DNA of 64,000 nucleotides from Burkholderia oklahomensis C6786 (GTDB lineage: Bacteria; Pseudomonadota; Gammaproteobacteria; Burkholderiales; Burkholderiaceae). The notes beneath the pieces are model-generated. The model saw nothing but the letters and a program-made list of their open reading frames with translations, was not told the DNA's origin and ran no database searches. The stretch is from NCBI RefSeq assembly GCF_000959365.1, contig NZ_CP009556.1:1736001-1800000 (forward strand). Reading direction: 5' to 3'. Each line of letters opens with the position of its first letter. Position 1 is the first letter of the stretch. The position numbers were made by a program, and so were the translations under genes. Shown here piece by piece: positions 27,185-40,054 of this stretch.

Positions 27185-28200
27185 TGACTTCACCCGCAAT
27201 CGTTGCAATTCACGGCGGCGCAGGCACGATCCTGCGCAACGCGATGACGGCCGACGCCGAAGCGCGGTACCGCGCCGAGCTGAACGCGATCCTCTCCGCC
27301 GCGCAGGCCGTGCTCGCCGACGGCGGCAGCGCGCTCGACGCGGTCAGCGTCGCGGTGCGGATGCTCGAGGACTGCCCGCTCTTCAACGCGGGGCGCGGCG
27401 CCGTCTACACGGCCGACGGCACGCACGAGCTCGACGCCGCGATCATGGACGGCGCGACGCTGAAGGCGGGCGCGATCTGCTGCGCGACGCGCGTGCGCAA
27501 CCCGGTGCTCGCCGCGCGGCGCGTGCTCGAAGCGAGCGAGCACGTGATGTTCGCGGGCGCGGGCGCCGATGCGTTCGCGGCCGCGCAGGGGCTCGAACTC
27601 GCCGAGCCGGGCTACTTCGACACCGAGTTCCGCCGCGCGCAGTGGCTGAAGGCGCGACAGTCGTCGGGCGTGCTGCTCGATCACGACGCGGCGACGCTCG
27701 CGTTCGGCAACGGCAACGGCGGCGGCAGCGGCAATGGCGCTGCGTTCGCGCCGGAGCCGCTCGATCCGGACCGCAAGCACGGCACGGTCGGCGCGGTCGC
27801 GCGCGATCTGCACGGCCATCTCGCCGCGGCGACGTCGACGGGCGGAATCACGAACAAGCAGCCGGGGCGCGTCGGCGACACGCCGATCATCGGCGCGGGC
27901 TGCTATGCGAACGACGCGACGTGCGCGGTGTCGTCGACGGGCACGGGCGAGATGTTCATCCGGCTCGCGACCGCGTACGACGTGTCCGCGCAGATCGAAT
28001 ACCGCGGCGCGACGCTCGCGTCGGCCGCGTACGACGTCGTGATGAACAAGCTGCCGCGGATCGCCGGCCGCGGCGGGATCATCGCGATCGATGCGCGCGG
28101 CAATCTCGCGATGCCGTTCAACACCGAAGGGATGTATCGCGGCTACGCGCGCGTCGGCGAGACGCCCGTGACCGCGATCTACCGCGAAGAGGCGGCGTGA
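27184..28200 (+). CDS. iaaA: Isoaspartyl peptidase / plant-type L-asparaginase (Ntn hydrolase)
   Basis: The 338-residue protein shows the type 2 asparaginase features: AIHGGAGTI at the start, [13 protein letters not shown], and the autocleavage site KHGTVGAVA with nucleophile T201, followed by [25 protein letters not shown]. The precursor is cleaved before T201 into alpha and beta chains. It hydrolyses beta-aspartyl dipeptides and asparagine in the cytoplasm. A Gly/Asn-rich linker ([12 protein letters not shown]) precedes the cleavage site. As in E. coli, where iaaA precedes gsiABCD, it is followed by the peptide/glutathione importer genes. Confidence 0.93.
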   Translation: MTSPAIVAIHGGAGTILRNAMTADAEARYRAELNAILSAAQAVLADGGSALDAVSVAVRMLEDCPLFNAGRGAVYTADGTHELDAAIMDGATLKAGAICCATRVRNPVLAARRVLEASEHVMFAGAGADAFAAAQGLELAEPGYFDTEFRRAQWLKARQSSGVLLDHDAATLAFGNGNGGGSGNGAAFAPEPLDPDRKHGTVGAVARDLHGHLAAATSTGGITNKQPGRVGDTPIIGAGCYANDATCAVSSTGTGEMFIRLATAYDVSAQIEYRGATLASAAYDVVMNKLPRIAGRGGIIAIDARGNLAMPFNTEGMYRGYARVGETPVTAIYREEAA

Positions 28201-28237
28201 CGGCGCGGCCGTCCGACCGCAGCAACAGGAGATCCAG

Positions 28238-30238
28238 ATGAGCGCGAGCCGATCCGCCCCGAGCCTGCCCGAGCAGCGCGTGCTCGAAGTCGACGGGCTG
28301 TCCGTCACGTTCCGCCGCGAAGGCGCCGCGTTCGAAGCGGTGCGCGGGCTGTCGTTCCACGTCGATCGCGGCGAGACGCTCGCGATCGTCGGCGAATCGG
28401 GCTCCGGCAAGTCGGTGACGTCGCTCGCGCTGATGCGCCTCGTCGAGCACGGCGGCGGCGCGATCGCGGGCGGCGAGATCGTGCTGCGCCGGCGCAACGG
28501 CGCGGCGCTCGATCTCGTGCGCGCGTCGCCGTCGACGCTGCGCACGGTGCGCGGCGCGGACGTCGCGATGATCTTCCAGGAGCCGATGACGTCGCTCAAT
28601 CCGGTCTTCACGGTCGGCGACCAGATCAGCGAGGCGATCGCGCTGCATCAGAACAAGCGCGCGAGCGAAGCGCGCGCGGAGGCGCTGCGTCTTCTCGACC
28701 TCGTGCGGATTCCGGAGGCGCGCCGCGTGTTCGCGCGCCATCCGCATCAGTTGTCGGGCGGGATGCGGCAGCGCGTGATGATCGCGATGGCACTGTCGTG
28801 CCGGCCCGCGCTGCTGATCGCCGACGAGCCGACGACCGCGCTCGACGTGACGATCCAGGCGCAGATCCTCCAGTTGATTCGGGGGCTGCAGAACGAAATG
28901 GACATGGGCGTGATCTTCATCACGCACGACATGGGCGTCGTCGCGGAAGTCGCCGATCGCGTGCTCGTCATGTATCGCGGCGAGAAGGTCGAGGAAGGCG
29001 CGTCCGATGCGATCTTCGCCGCGCCGTCGCATCCGTATACGAAGGCGCTGCTCGCGGCGGTGCCGCGGCTCGGGTCGATGCAGGGCACCGACGTGCCGGC
29101 GAAGTTTCCGCTGCTGCGCTTCGATCCGGTGGCGGGCGACGCGGTGCTGGTCGCGAGCGGCGACGCCGCGCCTGTGACGCGCACGACGCCCGCGACGCCC
29201 GCGACACCCGCGACATCCACGACGACGCTTGCCCCGTTCGCCCCGCCGGCGTCGGAGGCGCCCGCCGCGCCGCCTTCCGCGCAACCGGCGGTCGATCCTT
29301 CGTCCGCGCCGCTCCTGCGCGTGCGCGATCTCGTCACGCGCTTCCCCGTCAAGAGCGGCGCGTTCAGCCGCGTGTCGCAATACGTGCATGCGGTCGAGCG
29401 CGTGAGCTTCGACCTGCGCGCCGGCGAGACGCTCGCGCTCGTCGGCGAGTCGGGCTGCGGCAAGTCGACGACGGGCCGCTCGCTGCTGCGCCTCGTCGAC
29501 AGCCTGAGCGGCTCGATCGAATTCGAAGGCCGCGAGATCCGCGCACTGAAGGGCCGCGCGCTGCAGGCGCTGCGCCGGAACATCCAGTTCATCTTCCAGG
29601 ATCCGTTCGCGTCGCTGAACCCGCGCTTGACGGTCGGTTTCTCGATCATGGAGCCGCTTCTCGTGCACGGCGTCGCGAGCGGCAAGGCGGCGCAGGCGCG
29701 CGTCGACTGGCTGCTCGAGCGCGTCGGCCTGCCCGCCGACGCCGCGCGCCGCTATCCGCACGAGTTCTCCGGCGGCCAGCGGCAGCGGATCGCGATCGCG
29801 CGCGCGCTCGCGCTGAACCCGAAGGTCGTGATCGCCGACGAGTCGGTGTCGGCGCTCGACGTGTCGGTGCAGGCGCAAATCGTCAATCTGATGCTCGACC
29901 TGCAGCGCGAGCTCGGCGTCGCGTATCTGTTCATCTCACACGACATGGCGGTCGTCGAGCGGGTCAGCCATCGCGTCGCGGTGATGTATCTCGGACAGAT
30001 CGTCGAGATCGGACCGCGCCGCGCGGTGTTCGAGACGCCGCGCCATCCGTACACGAAGAAGCTGATGAGCGCGGTGCCGGTCGCCGATCCCGCGCGCCGC
30101 CACGCGCCGCGCACGCTGCCCGCCGACGAACTGCCGAGCCCGATCCGCGCGATCGGCGACGAGCCCGTCGTCGCGCCGCTCGTCGCGGTCGGGCCGGAGC
30201 ACTTCGTCGCCGAGCATCGGGTCGGCGGCGCGTATTGA
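28238..30238 (+). CDS. gsiA: GsiA-type double ATPase of a glutathione/peptide importer
   Basis: This 666-residue protein carries two complete ABC ATPase domains. The first has [29 protein letters not shown] and [12 protein letters not shown]; the second has [30 protein letters not shown] and [12 protein letters not shown]. The Thr/Ala/Pro linker between them (about residues 305-345) is encoded by degenerate ACGCCCGCG repeats. Fused ATPases of this order are typical of GsiA. It energises uptake of glutathione or short peptides through GsiC and GsiD. Confidence 0.92.
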   Translation: MSASRSAPSLPEQRVLEVDGLSVTFRREGAAFEAVRGLSFHVDRGETLAIVGESGSGKSVTSLALMRLVEHGGGAIAGGEIVLRRRNGAALDLVRASPSTLRTVRGADVAMIFQEPMTSLNPVFTVGDQISEAIALHQNKRASEARAEALRLLDLVRIPEARRVFARHPHQLSGGMRQRVMIAMALSCRPALLIADEPTTALDVTIQAQILQLIRGLQNEMDMGVIFITHDMGVVAEVADRVLVMYRGEKVEEGASDAIFAAPSHPYTKALLAAVPRLGSMQGTDVPAKFPLLRFDPVAGDAVLVASGDAAPVTRTTPATPATPATSTTTLAPFAPPASEAPAAPPSAQPAVDPSSAPLLRVRDLVTRFPVKSGAFSRVSQYVHAVERVSFDLRAGETLALVGESGCGKSTTGRSLLRLVDSLSGSIEFEGREIRALKGRALQALRRNIQFIFQDPFASLNPRLTVGFSIMEPLLVHGVASGKAAQARVDWLLERVGLPADAARRYPHEFSGGQRQRIAIARALALNPKVVIADESVSALDVSVQAQIVNLMLDLQRELGVAYLFISHDMAVVERVSHRVAVMYLGQIVEIGPRRAVFETPRHPYTKKLMSAVPVADPARRHAPRTLPADELPSPIRAIGDEPVVAPLVAVGPEHFVAEHRVGGAY

Positions 30239-30483
30239 GGCTTGCAGACACGCAGACACACGAAGCGCCGACGGCGCGGCGCGGCGGTTGCGCAAACGCG
30301 GCAGCAACAGGCAAACGCAGCACGCAGGCAGCATCGAATCAGGAAGAGAAGAAAGAAAGACCGCAGGAAGCCCGCCGCGCAGGATTCCGGAACATCAGGA
30401 TTCCGGATTCGCGGAACGCACGGCGGCAGGACCACACGAACCCAGATCCACGCACTACCGAAGCATCGCAAAGGAGCCCACAC

Positions 30484-32046
30484 ATGACTACGCCGCATTC
30501 GTTCTTGCCGTTCTCGCCGCGCGCGCTGATCGCCGCCTGCGCAGGCGTGTTCGCGATGTCGTCCGCATCGCTCGCGTTCGCCGATCAGACCGCGGTGATG
30601 GCCGTCGACTCGACGTTCACGACGCTCGATCCTTACGACTCGAACGACACGCTGTCGCAGGCGGTGTCGAAGTCGTTCTATCAGGGCTTGTTCGGTTTCG
30701 ACAAGGACATGAAGCTCGTGAACGTGCTCGCGACCGGCTACGACGCGAGCCCCGACGCGAAGGTTTACACGATCAAGCTGCGCCAGGGCGTGAAGTTCCA
30801 GGACGGCACCGATTTCACCGCGGCCGCGGTGAAGGCGAACTTCGACCGCGTGACCGACCCGGCGAACAAGCTGAAGCGCTACAACCTGTTCCGCCGGATC
30901 GCGAAGACCGAGGTCGTCGATCCGTACACGGTGAAGGTCACGCTGACCGAGCCGTTCTCGGCGTTCATCAACGTGCTCGCGCACCCGTCCGCCGTGATGA
31001 TCTCGCCCACCGCGCTGAAGAAGTACGGGCGCGACATCGCGCTGCATCCGGTCGGCACCGGTCCGTTCGAGTTCGTCGAATGGAAGCAGACCGACGACCT
31101 GAAGGTGAAGAAATTCGCCGGCTACTGGAAGCCGGGCTATCCGAAGATCGACGCGATCGACTGGAAGCCCGTCGTCGACAACAACACGCGCGCCGCGCTG
31201 ATGAAGACGGGCGAGGCCGACTTCGCGTTCCGCATCCCGTTCGAGCAGACGGCCGACCTGAAGGCGAACCCGAAGGTCGACGTGATCGAGCGCGCGTCGA
31301 TCATTCAGCGCTACGTCAGCCTGAACGTGATGCAGAAGCCGTTCGACAACCCGAAGGTCCGCCAGGCGCTCAACTACGCGGTCAACAAGGACGCGCTCGC
31401 GAAGGTCGCGTTCGCCGGCAACGCGACGCCCGCGACGGGCGTCGTTCCGCAGGGCGTCGATTACGCGATGAAGCTCGGCCCGTGGCCGTACGATCCGGCG
31501 AAGGCGCGCGCGCTCTTGAAGGAGGCGGGCTACCCGAACGGCTTCGAGACGACGCTCTGGTCCGCGTACAACAACTCGACGTCGCAGAAGGCGATCCAGT
31601 TCGTCCAGCAGCAGCTCGCGCAAGTGGGCGTGAAGGCGCAGGTGCAGGCGCTCGAGGCGGGCGAGCGGGTCGCGAAGGTCGAGAGCGCGCAGGACCCGGC
31701 GAAGGCGCCCGTGCGGATGTACTACACCGGCTGGTCCTCGTCGACGGGCGAATCCGACTGGGCGATCTCGCCGCTGCTCGCGTCGTCGTCGATTCCGCCG
31801 AAGCTCATGAACACCGCTTACTACAGGAACGACGCGGTCGACGACGATCTCGCGAAGGCGTTGCAAACCACCGATCGCGCGAAGAAGGCGGCGCTCTACG
31901 GCGATGCGCAAAAACGCATCTGGGCCGACGCGCCGTGGATTCCGCTCGTGCAGGAGAAGGTCGTCTACGCGCGCAGCAAGCGGTTGCAGGGCGCGTACGT
32001 GATGCCGGACGGCTCGTTCAATTTCGACGAGATCGCGATCAAGTGA
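30484..32046 (+). CDS. gsiB: GsiB-type periplasmic binding protein
   Basis: This 520-residue SBP_bac_5 protein starts at ATG 30484, preceded by AAAGGAG. It has a signal peptide (to about residue 34, ASLAFA), [53 protein letters not shown], and [18 protein letters not shown], the pattern of glutathione/dipeptide-binding proteins. The 245 bp before it hold only low-complexity sequence and no gene. Confidence 0.92.
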   Translation: MTTPHSFLPFSPRALIAACAGVFAMSSASLAFADQTAVMAVDSTFTTLDPYDSNDTLSQAVSKSFYQGLFGFDKDMKLVNVLATGYDASPDAKVYTIKLRQGVKFQDGTDFTAAAVKANFDRVTDPANKLKRYNLFRRIAKTEVVDPYTVKVTLTEPFSAFINVLAHPSAVMISPTALKKYGRDIALHPVGTGPFEFVEWKQTDDLKVKKFAGYWKPGYPKIDAIDWKPVVDNNTRAALMKTGEADFAFRIPFEQTADLKANPKVDVIERASIIQRYVSLNVMQKPFDNPKVRQALNYAVNKDALAKVAFAGNATPATGVVPQGVDYAMKLGPWPYDPAKARALLKEAGYPNGFETTLWSAYNNSTSQKAIQFVQQQLAQVGVKAQVQALEAGERVAKVESAQDPAKAPVRMYYTGWSSSTGESDWAISPLLASSSIPPKLMNTAYYRNDAVDDDLAKALQTTDRAKKAALYGDAQKRIWADAPWIPLVQEKVVYARSKRLQGAYVMPDGSFNFDEIAIK

Positions 32047-32146
32047 CGCGAAACGGCCCGGGCGGTTCGTATGATCCGAACGGTCCGGTCGCTTCGGGCA
32101 TAGGCGGCGCGCGGTCCGGCCGCGCGCCGCATCGAGGTGCAAGCGC

Positions 32147-33067
32147 ATGCTGAATTTTCTTGTCAAACGATTGTTCGGGCTCCTGCCGACGCTCGTGAGC
32201 GTCGCGGTGCTCGTGTTCCTGTTCGTCCACCTGCTGCCGGGCGATCCCGCGCGGCTCGCGGCCGGGCCCGAGGCCGACGACGCGACGGTCGCGCTCGTGC
32301 GCGCCGACCTCGGCCTCGACAAGCCGCTGCCGACGCAGTTCGCGAACTTCTTCGTGCGGATCGCGCATTTCGACTTCGGCACGTCGACGCGCAGCAAGCG
32401 GCCGGTGTCGACCGAGATCGGCGAGCGCTTCATGCCGACGCTGTCGCTGACCGTCGTCAGCATGGCCTGGGCGACCCTCTTCGGGATGGCGATCGGCATT
32501 GCATCGGCCGTGTGGCGCAACCGCTGGCCGGACCGCATCGGGATGACGCTCGCGGTGTCGGGCATCTCGTTTCCGGCGTTCGCGCTCGGGATGCTGCTGA
32601 TGGAAGTCTTCTCGGTGAAGCTCGGCTGGCTGCCCGTCGTGCCGGACGGCTCGTGGCGGAGCTACGTGCTGCCGTCGCTGACGCTCGGCGCGGCGGTCGC
32701 CGCGGTGATGGCGCGCTTCACGCGCGCGTCGTTCGTCGAGGTGCTGCACGAGGATTTCGTGCGCACCGCGCGCGCGAAAGGCGTGCGCGAGCCGATGGTC
32801 GTGCTCAAGCACTGCCTGCGCAACGCGATGATTCCGGTCGTCACGATGATGGGGCTGCAGTTCGGCTTCCTGCTCGGCGGCTCGATCGTCGTCGAGGCGG
32901 TGTTCAACTGGCCGGGGCTCGGGCGGCTGCTCGTCGATGCGGTGACGATGCGCGACTACCCGGTGATCCAGGCGATCGTGCTGCTGTTCTCGCTCGAGTT
33001 CATCCTGATCAATCTGACCGTCGACGTGCTGTACGCGGTCATCAACCCGACGATCCGTTTCAAGTGA
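32147..33067 (+). CDS. gsiC: GsiC-type permease
   Basis: This is a 306-residue DppB/GsiC permease: [19 protein letters not shown] start, [19 protein letters not shown] box, six membrane segments, EAA loop [19 protein letters not shown]. It lies 100 bp after gsiB and 7 bp before gsiD on the same strand, in the standard gsiABCD order. Confidence 0.93.
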   Translation: MLNFLVKRLFGLLPTLVSVAVLVFLFVHLLPGDPARLAAGPEADDATVALVRADLGLDKPLPTQFANFFVRIAHFDFGTSTRSKRPVSTEIGERFMPTLSLTVVSMAWATLFGMAIGIASAVWRNRWPDRIGMTLAVSGISFPAFALGMLLMEVFSVKLGWLPVVPDGSWRSYVLPSLTLGAAVAAVMARFTRASFVEVLHEDFVRTARAKGVREPMVVLKHCLRNAMIPVVTMMGLQFGFLLGGSIVVEAVFNWPGLGRLLVDAVTMRDYPVIQAIVLLFSLEFILINLTVDVLYAVINPTIRFK

Positions 33068-33074
33068 GGCGCGC

Positions 33075-33976
33075 ATGAACGCGACTGTTCCCACCACACC
33101 CGCCCCCGCCGAGACCGCCGCGTCGATCGCGATCCGCACGCCGTGGAGCGAGTTCTGGCGCAAGTTCAAGAAGCAGCACGTCGCGCTCGCGGCGGGCGCG
33201 TTCGTGCTGCTGCTCGTCGTCGTCGCGATCGTCGGCCCGCATTTCGTGCCGTACGATCCGGAGAACTATTTCGACTACGACGCACTGAACGCGGGGCCGT
33301 CGGCCGCGCACTGGTTCGGCGTCGATTCGCTCGGACGCGACATCTTCAGCCGGATCGTCGCGGGCGCGCGGATCTCGCTCGCCGCGGGCTTCTTCTCGGT
33401 CGCGCTCGGCGCCGTGATCGGCACGTTCTTCGGCCTGCTCGCCGGCTACTACGAAGGCTGGTGGGACCGCGCGACGATGCGCGTCGCCGACGTGCTGTTC
33501 GCGTTTCCGGGGATCCTGCTCGCGATCGGCGTCGTCGCGATCCTCGGCAACGGGATGATCAACGTGATCTGCGCGGTCGCCGTGTTCAGCGTGCCCGCGT
33601 TCGCGCGGCTCGTGCGCGGCAACACGCTCGCGCTCAAGCAGATGACCTACGTCGAGGCCGCGCGCAGCATCGGCGCGTCCGACCGGACGATCATCATGCG
33701 GCACATCCTGCCGGGCACGGTGTCGTCGGTCGTCGTCTACTTCACGATGCGGATCGGCACGTCGATCATCACGGCGGCGAGCCTGTCGTTCCTCGGCCTC
33801 GGCGCGCAGCCGCCGACGCCCGAGTGGGGCGCGATGCTCAACGAGGCGCGCGCCGACATGGTCAACGCGCCGCACGTCGCGCTGATTCCGAGCATCGCGA
33901 TCTTCCTGACCGTGCTCGCGTTCAACCTGCTCGGCGACGGGCTGCGCGACGCGCTCGATCCGAAGCTGGAGCGGCA

Positions 33977-33980
<4 letters not shown>
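33075..33980 (+). CDS. gsiD: GsiD-type permease
   Basis: This is a 301-residue DppC/GsiD permease with the N-terminal OppC segment, [25 protein letters not shown] loop [19 protein letters not shown] and an end [12 protein letters not shown]. Its stop overlaps the GTG start of the P1 peptidase gene (GTGA at 33977-33980), which ties the importer to the peptidase. Confidence 0.93.
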
Positions 33981-35175
<1,195 letters not shown>

Positions 35176-35179
<4 letters not shown>

Positions 35180-36003
35180 AAGTCCTGATTTCGACCGATA
35201 TCGAAGGGATTGCGGGCGTCGTGAGCGTCGAGCAGACGCGCGCGGGCAATCCCGAATACGAACGCGCGCGCCGCTGGATGACGGCGGAGGCGAACGCGGC
35301 CGTCGAAGGCGCGTTCGCGGGCGGCGCGACGCGCGTGTGGGTCAACGATTCGCACGGCGGCTTTCGCAACCTGCTGCCGGACGGCCTCGACGCCCGCGCG
35401 CGCGTCGTGCTCGGCAAGCCGCGCACGCTCGGGATGATGGCGGGCCTCGAAGGCGGGCCGAATCTCGTGTTCATGATCGGCTATCACGCGAAGGCGCAGA
35501 CGCGCGGCTTGCTCGCGCACACGATCAACAGCTTTGCGTTCGCGCGCGTGCTGCTCGACGGACACGAAATCGGCGAAGCGGGCCTCTATGGCGCGCTCGC
35601 GCACGAGCATGGCGCGCATGTCGTGCTGCTGTCCGGCGACGACGTGTTCGTCGACGAGACGCGGCCGCTGTTTCCGGCGGCGCGCTTCGTGACCGTGAAG
35701 GAGGCGACGGGGTTCGCGAGCGGCGCGTCGATGACGCCCGCCGCCGCGTGCGCGGCGCTCGGCGTCGCGGCGCGGCAGGCGGTCGAGCAGGCGCGCGAGG
35801 TCGCGCACGTGGCGCGCCCGCGCGCGCCGCGCGCGGCGACCTGCGAACTCCAGACGCAGACCGTCGCGGCCGCCGACCTGTTCTGCCAATGGCCGTCGCT
35901 CGAGCGCGTCGACGCGGTCACGCTGCGGTTCTCCGCGCCGTCGATCGAGCACGTCGTGCGGACGTTGAATTGTCTGTCGGCGATGTCGTTCATGCTGCGC
36001 TGA
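35176..36003 (+). CDS. M55-family D-aminopeptidase (DppA type)
   Basis: This 275-residue protein begins within the stop of the P1 peptidase gene. MKVLISTDIEGIAGVV carries the Asp-x-Glu zinc ligands of M55, followed by VNDSHG and a GYHAKA...AHTINS region with further His ligands. Bacillus DppA releases N-terminal D-amino acids (D-Ala-D-Ala, D-Ala-Gly-Gly) as a self-compartmentalised decamer. Here it closes a run of peptide importer and two self-processing hydrolases, which points to breakdown of D-residue peptides such as murein fragments. Confidence 0.9.
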
Positions 36004-36070
36004 GCGGCGCGTTCCGCGCATGCCGCGCGCCGCGCGCGGCGGCGGCGGCCGAAACGCATGCGACCCGCCG

Positions 36071-37225
36071 CTAGCGCCCGAGCGGCTGCGCGCTCGCTTG
36101 CTCGAATTCCGCATGGACCGACGCGTAGATGCCGAGCAGCTCATCCACGTCGAGCGCCCGCTCGCGATGCATCGACTGCGTGCGCACTTCATCGAGGCAG
36201 GCGCCGAGTTCCGCGTCCTCCGCGCGAATGCCCCGCTGTTCGAGCGCATGCGCGATCGATGCGCGGCCGGAATGCTTGCCGATCACGATCCGCCGCTCGC
36301 CGCCGACGATTTCCGGCGGAAACGGCTCGAACGCGCTGCTGTTGTGCAGCGTGCCGTTCGCGTGGATGCCGGACTCGTGCGCGAACACGTTGCCGCCGAC
36401 GACCGGCTGCCACGGCGGACACGGCACGTGCGACGCCTCGCTGACGAGCCGGCTGAGCCCGATGAGCTTCGTCGTGTCGATGCCGAGATTCGCGTGATAG
36501 AGCCGCTGCAGCGCCATCACCGTCTGCGCGAGGTCGGGCATGCCCGCGCGCTCGCCGATGCCGTTGACGGTGACGTGGAAGAACGTCGCGCCGGCGAGCA
36601 GCCCGGCGATCGTGTTGGCGGTCGCGAATCCGAAATCGTTGTGCGCGTGGCATTGCACCGCGATCCCCGACGCGCGCTTCACGCGCGCGACGATGTCCCC
36701 GTACTGCTCGGGAGTCAGGATGCCGATCGTGTCCGACAGCCGGATGCGGTCCGCGCCCGCGCGCGCGACGTGCGCGGCGTACGCTTCGACGAACGCGATG
36801 TCCGAGCGGCCGACGTCCTCCGCGCTGATCGACACGAACGCGCCGCGATCCTTCGCGAGCTTCACGAGATCGGCGGAGCTGTCGAGCAGCCATCGGCGAT
36901 CCTTCTTCACGCTGTCGTTCAGGTGGATCGTCGACGTCGGCAGGCCGATGTGGATCGCGTCGAACCCGAGGTCGAGCGACTGCTCGACGTCCTTGCGCAC
37001 GCCGCGGTTCCAGCCGACGAGGTGCGCTTCGTGCTTGCGCTCGAGCAGCTCCCGGATGGTGAGCAGTTCCTCGCCGCCCATCGCCGGAATGCCGATTTCG
37101 AGCCATCGGACGCCCGCGTCGACGAGCGCGTCGAAGATCGCTTTCTTGCGCTGCCTCGAAAACGCGATTCCGGGCGATTGCTCGCCGTCCCGCAGCGTCG
37201 TGTCCTCCAGGATGATTTCATGCAT
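36071..37225 (-). CDS. Homocitrate synthase-like acyltransferase, candidate 2-phosphonomethylmalate synthase
   Basis: The 384-residue protein starts at ATG 37225 with GGAG 8 nt upstream. DRE-TIM signatures are clear: EDTTLRDGEQSPGIAF near the N-terminus and the metal motif CHAHNDFGFATANT; NGIGERAG follows. The length fits NifV/homocitrate synthases without the leucine-regulatory domain. The family condenses acetyl-CoA with a 2-oxo acid. FrbC (FR-900098), HvrC (pantaphos) and Psf2 (Pseudomonas fosfomycin) are relatives that use phosphonopyruvate. Because a PEP mutase gene lies in the same locus, that substrate is favoured here. Plain homocitrate or citramalate synthesis remains possible. Confidence 0.82.
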   Translation of the reverse strand: MHEIILEDTTLRDGEQSPGIAFSRQRKKAIFDALVDAGVRWLEIGIPAMGGEELLTIRELLERKHEAHLVGWNRGVRKDVEQSLDLGFDAIHIGLPTSTIHLNDSVKKDRRWLLDSSADLVKLAKDRGAFVSISAEDVGRSDIAFVEAYAAHVARAGADRIRLSDTIGILTPEQYGDIVARVKRASGIAVQCHAHNDFGFATANTIAGLLAGATFFHVTVNGIGERAGMPDLAQTVMALQRLYHANLGIDTTKLIGLSRLVSEASHVPCPPWQPVVGGNVFAHESGIHANGTLHNSSAFEPFPPEIVGGERRIVIGKHSGRASIAHALEQRGIRAEDAELGACLDEVRTQSMHRERALDVDELLGIYASVHAEFEQASAQPLGR

Positions 37226-37310
37226 GGCGATGCTCCATTGAGGTTGAGGGGGATGCCGAACCTTGCCGAGTGCGCCGGCGTTCGCGCGCCGGCGTTCGCG
37301 CAAGGTCCGT

Positions 37311-38171
37311 CTACTTCGCCAACGCGCCGGAAAAGCCGATCAACACGGTGCCCGTCGTGATGATCGAGCAGCCCAGCACCTTTCTGGCCGAAGCTGGCTC
37401 GGACAGAAAGAGACGTCCGATCAGCGCCGCGAACACGACGCTCGTTTCCCGCAACGACGACACGGGCCCCATCGCGCCTTGCTTCATCGCCCAGATGACG
37501 ATGCCGTACGCGAGCGCGGCCGACATGCCGCCGAAGCCCGCCTTGAGCAGCTCCCGCTTGCTGCCGCCGAGCGTCAGGCGTTTTTCGAGCAGCCAGTAGG
37601 TCGGCAGCATCATCAGTGCGGTGAGCACGAACATCCACGCCGCGTAGCCGATGCTGTCGCCGGCCGCGCGCGCGCCGATGCCGTCCACGACGCTGTACGC
37701 GGCGATCGACGCGCCGGTGCCGAGCGCGTCGGGCAGCGTGCGCGTCCATGCGCCGTCGCCGAGCGCGCGCCGGTCGAGGCCCACGGCGAAGATGCCGCCG
37801 GAGATCAGCAGCAGGCCGAACAGCGTCGGCGCGCCGATGCGTTCGCCCGCGAACAGCGCGGCGCCCGTCGTGACGAGCACGGGCGACGTGCCGCGCGCGA
37901 TCGGGTAGGCGACGCTCAATTCGCCTCGCTGATACGAGCGCACGAGCATCAGGTTGTACACGACGTGCAGCGCGGCGGACGCGACGATGTAGATCCAGCT
38001 GTCGCGCGGCGGGACCGGCCGAAACGGAACGAAGCACAGTGCGAAGAGGCCCATCGCGATGCACAGGACGGTCGACGACCAGAGCCGGCTTCCGCTGCTG
38101 CGAATCAGCGCGTTCCATGTCGCGTGCAGCAATGCGGCGAACAGGACGATCAGAATGACGGAGAAAGGCAA
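37311..38171 (-). CDS. EamA/DMT-family transporter, probable exporter of the locus
   Basis: This 286-residue protein has about ten membrane segments in two EamA repeats (start MPFSVILIVLFAALLHATWN; second repeat ending LGCSIITTGTVLIGF). It lies between the acyltransferase gene and the BKACE gene on the same strand, with gaps of about 85 bp on both sides. An export role for the product of the phosphonate locus is inferred from position; uptake of a precursor cannot be excluded. Confidence 0.85.
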   Translation of the reverse strand: MPFSVILIVLFAALLHATWNALIRSSGSRLWSSTVLCIAMGLFALCFVPFRPVPPRDSWIYIVASAALHVVYNLMLVRSYQRGELSVAYPIARGTSPVLVTTGAALFAGERIGAPTLFGLLLISGGIFAVGLDRRALGDGAWTRTLPDALGTGASIAAYSVVDGIGARAAGDSIGYAAWMFVLTALMMLPTYWLLEKRLTLGGSKRELLKAGFGGMSAALAYGIVIWAMKQGAMGPVSSLRETSVVFAALIGRLFLSEPASARKVLGCSIITTGTVLIGFSGALAK

Positions 38172-38217
38172 GGGAACTCCCGTGAGGGGTTGGCGGACCG
38201 GCCGCGCGATGCGGCGC

Positions 38218-38241
38218 GGCGCGATGCGATGCGATGCGATG
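38218..38241. repeat. 5-bp tandem repeat (GCGAT) upstream of the EamA gene
   Basis: About four to five GCGAT/GATGC units lie in the 87-bp space between the BKACE stop and the EamA start. It is a short, probably slippage-prone array inside the presumed transcript. Confidence 0.75.
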
Positions 38242-38258
38242 CGGCCGGAGCGGATCGT

Positions 38259-39149
38259 TCAGGCGGGCTGTGCCTCGAGCCCGAGCTGCGCGCGCGCTTC
38301 GTCGGCGGACGCGAGCTCGCCGCCGAGGCGCTCGACGATCCACTTCGCCTTGTCGACCAGTTCGGCGTTGCCGGACGCGAGCTTGCCCTTGTCGATGTAG
38401 ATCGTGTCCTCCATGCCGATGCGGACGTGTCCGCCGAGGATGAACGACTGCGCGAGCATCGGGAACGCGTGCCGGCCGATCGAGAACCCGGTCCATTCGA
38501 CGCCGGGCGGCAGGAGCGACTTCGCGAAGACGAGCGCTTCCGGCGTCGCCGGCATGCCGTACTTGATGCCGACGATGAGGCTCGCGATCGCCGGATGCCG
38601 GAACGTGCCGTCGTCGAACAGGTCGCGCGCGAGATGCAGGTTGCCGGTGTCGAAGAGCTCCAGCTCGGGGATCGCGCCCGTCTCGTAGATCGCGCGCGCG
38701 ATGGTCCGGATGCTCGCCGGCGTATTGATGACGACTTCGCCGCCGAAGAACATCGTGTCCAGATCGACGGTCGCGATGTCGGGGCGCAGCGCGCCGAGAT
38801 GCGCGACGCGCCGCTGCGGCGGCAGCAGGTTCGTGCGCGGGCCGGGAACGAGCGGATCGGGTTCGCCCGGCTGAAAGCGCCCGCCCGGCCCGGTCGTGAT
38901 GTTGAGGATCAGCGCCGGGTTCTTCTCGCGAATGCGCTCGACGACCTCGCGGTAATGCGCGAGGTCCATCGACGCCTTGCCCGTGTGCGGGTCGCGCACG
39001 TGCAGATGGACGACCGCCGCGCCGGCGTCGGCCGCTTCGAGCGACGATTCGGCGATCTGCCGAGGGGTGATCGGCAAATTGGGATTCTGGTCCTGGCGGG
39101 TCTGGCTGCCCGTCACGGCGCAGGTCAGGATGGTTTTTCGCTTTGTCAT
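38259..39149 (-). CDS. BKACE (DUF849) beta-keto acid cleavage enzyme
   Basis: The 296-residue protein starts at ATG 39149 with AGAGGA 7 nt upstream. [11 protein letters not shown], then the zinc HxH motif [15 protein letters not shown] and the ITTGPGG box identify the BKACE family, whose founder Kce cleaves 3-keto-5-aminohexanoate with acetyl-CoA to an acyl-CoA and acetoacetate. Members act on many beta-keto acids. No carnitine, lysine or betaine catabolic genes are nearby; it sits in the putative phosphonate locus, 38 bp after the PHP gene. A beta-keto phosphonate intermediate would be a new substrate type, which is inference. Confidence 0.85.
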   Translation of the reverse strand: MTKRKTILTCAVTGSQTRQDQNPNLPITPRQIAESSLEAADAGAAVVHLHVRDPHTGKASMDLAHYREVVERIREKNPALILNITTGPGGRFQPGEPDPLVPGPRTNLLPPQRRVAHLGALRPDIATVDLDTMFFGGEVVINTPASIRTIARAIYETGAIPELELFDTGNLHLARDLFDDGTFRHPAIASLIVGIKYGMPATPEALVFAKSLLPPGVEWTGFSIGRHAFPMLAQSFILGGHVRIGMEDTIYIDKGKLASGNAELVDKAKWIVERLGGELASADEARAQLGLEAQPA

Positions 39150-39187
39150 GTCGTGTCCTCTGAAACGGTGGGCGGTGCCGCGGGCCG

Positions 39188-39943
39188 TCATTGCGGCGTC
39201 GCGCGATTGATGCGGTCGCGATAGAGGCGGGACATCCTGATGAACCGGTCCGCGCCCGGAATCGGGACGGGCTCGGCGTGACGGGCCTTCAGCGCATCCT
39301 TGAATCGTTGCACCGAGAAGTCGGCGCCGCTCGACCACGCGTCGTCGGGAAAGAACGTGTAGCAGGCGCCGACCTGCAGCCACGTGTGCCCGTCTCCGCC
39401 GCCCACGAGCGGCAATTCGAGCTGCGACGCGAGGCTGCGGTAGCGGTCCGATGCGCCGAGATCCTTGGCGGGCAGCTCGATCGCGTCGAGGCGCCGGCCG
39501 GCGGACGGCAGCTCGTCGATCCACTTGTGATTGAAGTACACGTGGTGCGCGACGATCGCGTAAGGCTCGCCCGCGGCTTCGAGCGCGTCGAGGAGCGCGG
39601 GCAGCGAGTAGACGCCCTTTTGAGGATCGAGCGCGCGCAGCGTCGACGGCGACGCGTGAACGCCCGCGTCGCCGCCGCCGCGCAGCGACACCTCGGCGCC
39701 GGCGCTGACGGTCAGGCCGTTGGGCAGGCGCAGCACGCCTTCCGAAAGCGGCGCGCCGCCGAGCACGTTGCGCTCGAACAGGTCGGCGAGCAGCGCGTGG
39801 TAATGCGTCGCGTCCAGGTGCTCGCAGATGCATACCGCGTCGAGTCCGTCACGGCGCGCGGCGTCGAGCGTGAAGCGGATCTCGTCCCAGTCCGGCGACG
39901 CGCTCTTGCTGGGAAGAAGATGAACGTGCGTATCGAGTTTCAT
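39188..39943 (-). CDS. PHP-domain metal-dependent phosphoesterase
   Basis: The 251-residue protein starts at ATG 39943, preceded by GAGGAGTGG. PHP ligands are visible: [10 protein letters not shown] (HxH), CICEHLD (Glu-His), AGAEVSL (Glu), VAHHVYF (His) and GGDGHTW (Asp-x-His). PHP proteins hydrolyse phosphate esters (histidinol phosphate, nucleotides) or cyclic phosphates, usually with three metals. It is the first gene of the BKACE-EamA-acyltransferase run and divergent from the lumazine-synthase-like gene. Its substrate is unknown. Confidence 0.8.
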   Translation of the reverse strand: MKLDTHVHLLPSKSASPDWDEIRFTLDAARRDGLDAVCICEHLDATHYHALLADLFERNVLGGAPLSEGVLRLPNGLTVSAGAEVSLRGGGDAGVHASPSTLRALDPQKGVYSLPALLDALEAAGEPYAIVAHHVYFNHKWIDELPSAGRRLDAIELPAKDLGASDRYRSLASQLELPLVGGGDGHTWLQVGACYTFFPDDAWSSGADFSVQRFKDALKARHAEPVPIPGADRFIRMSRLYRDRINRATPQ

Positions 39944-40054
39944 TCGACCACTCCTCAAAAAGAGTTATGCGAGAATGAATCAATCGAGAGTCGCCGCCAA
40001 TGACGGCGAATGACCGTCGTTGTCGAAGACGGTATGGCATATAACGAGGGCAAC

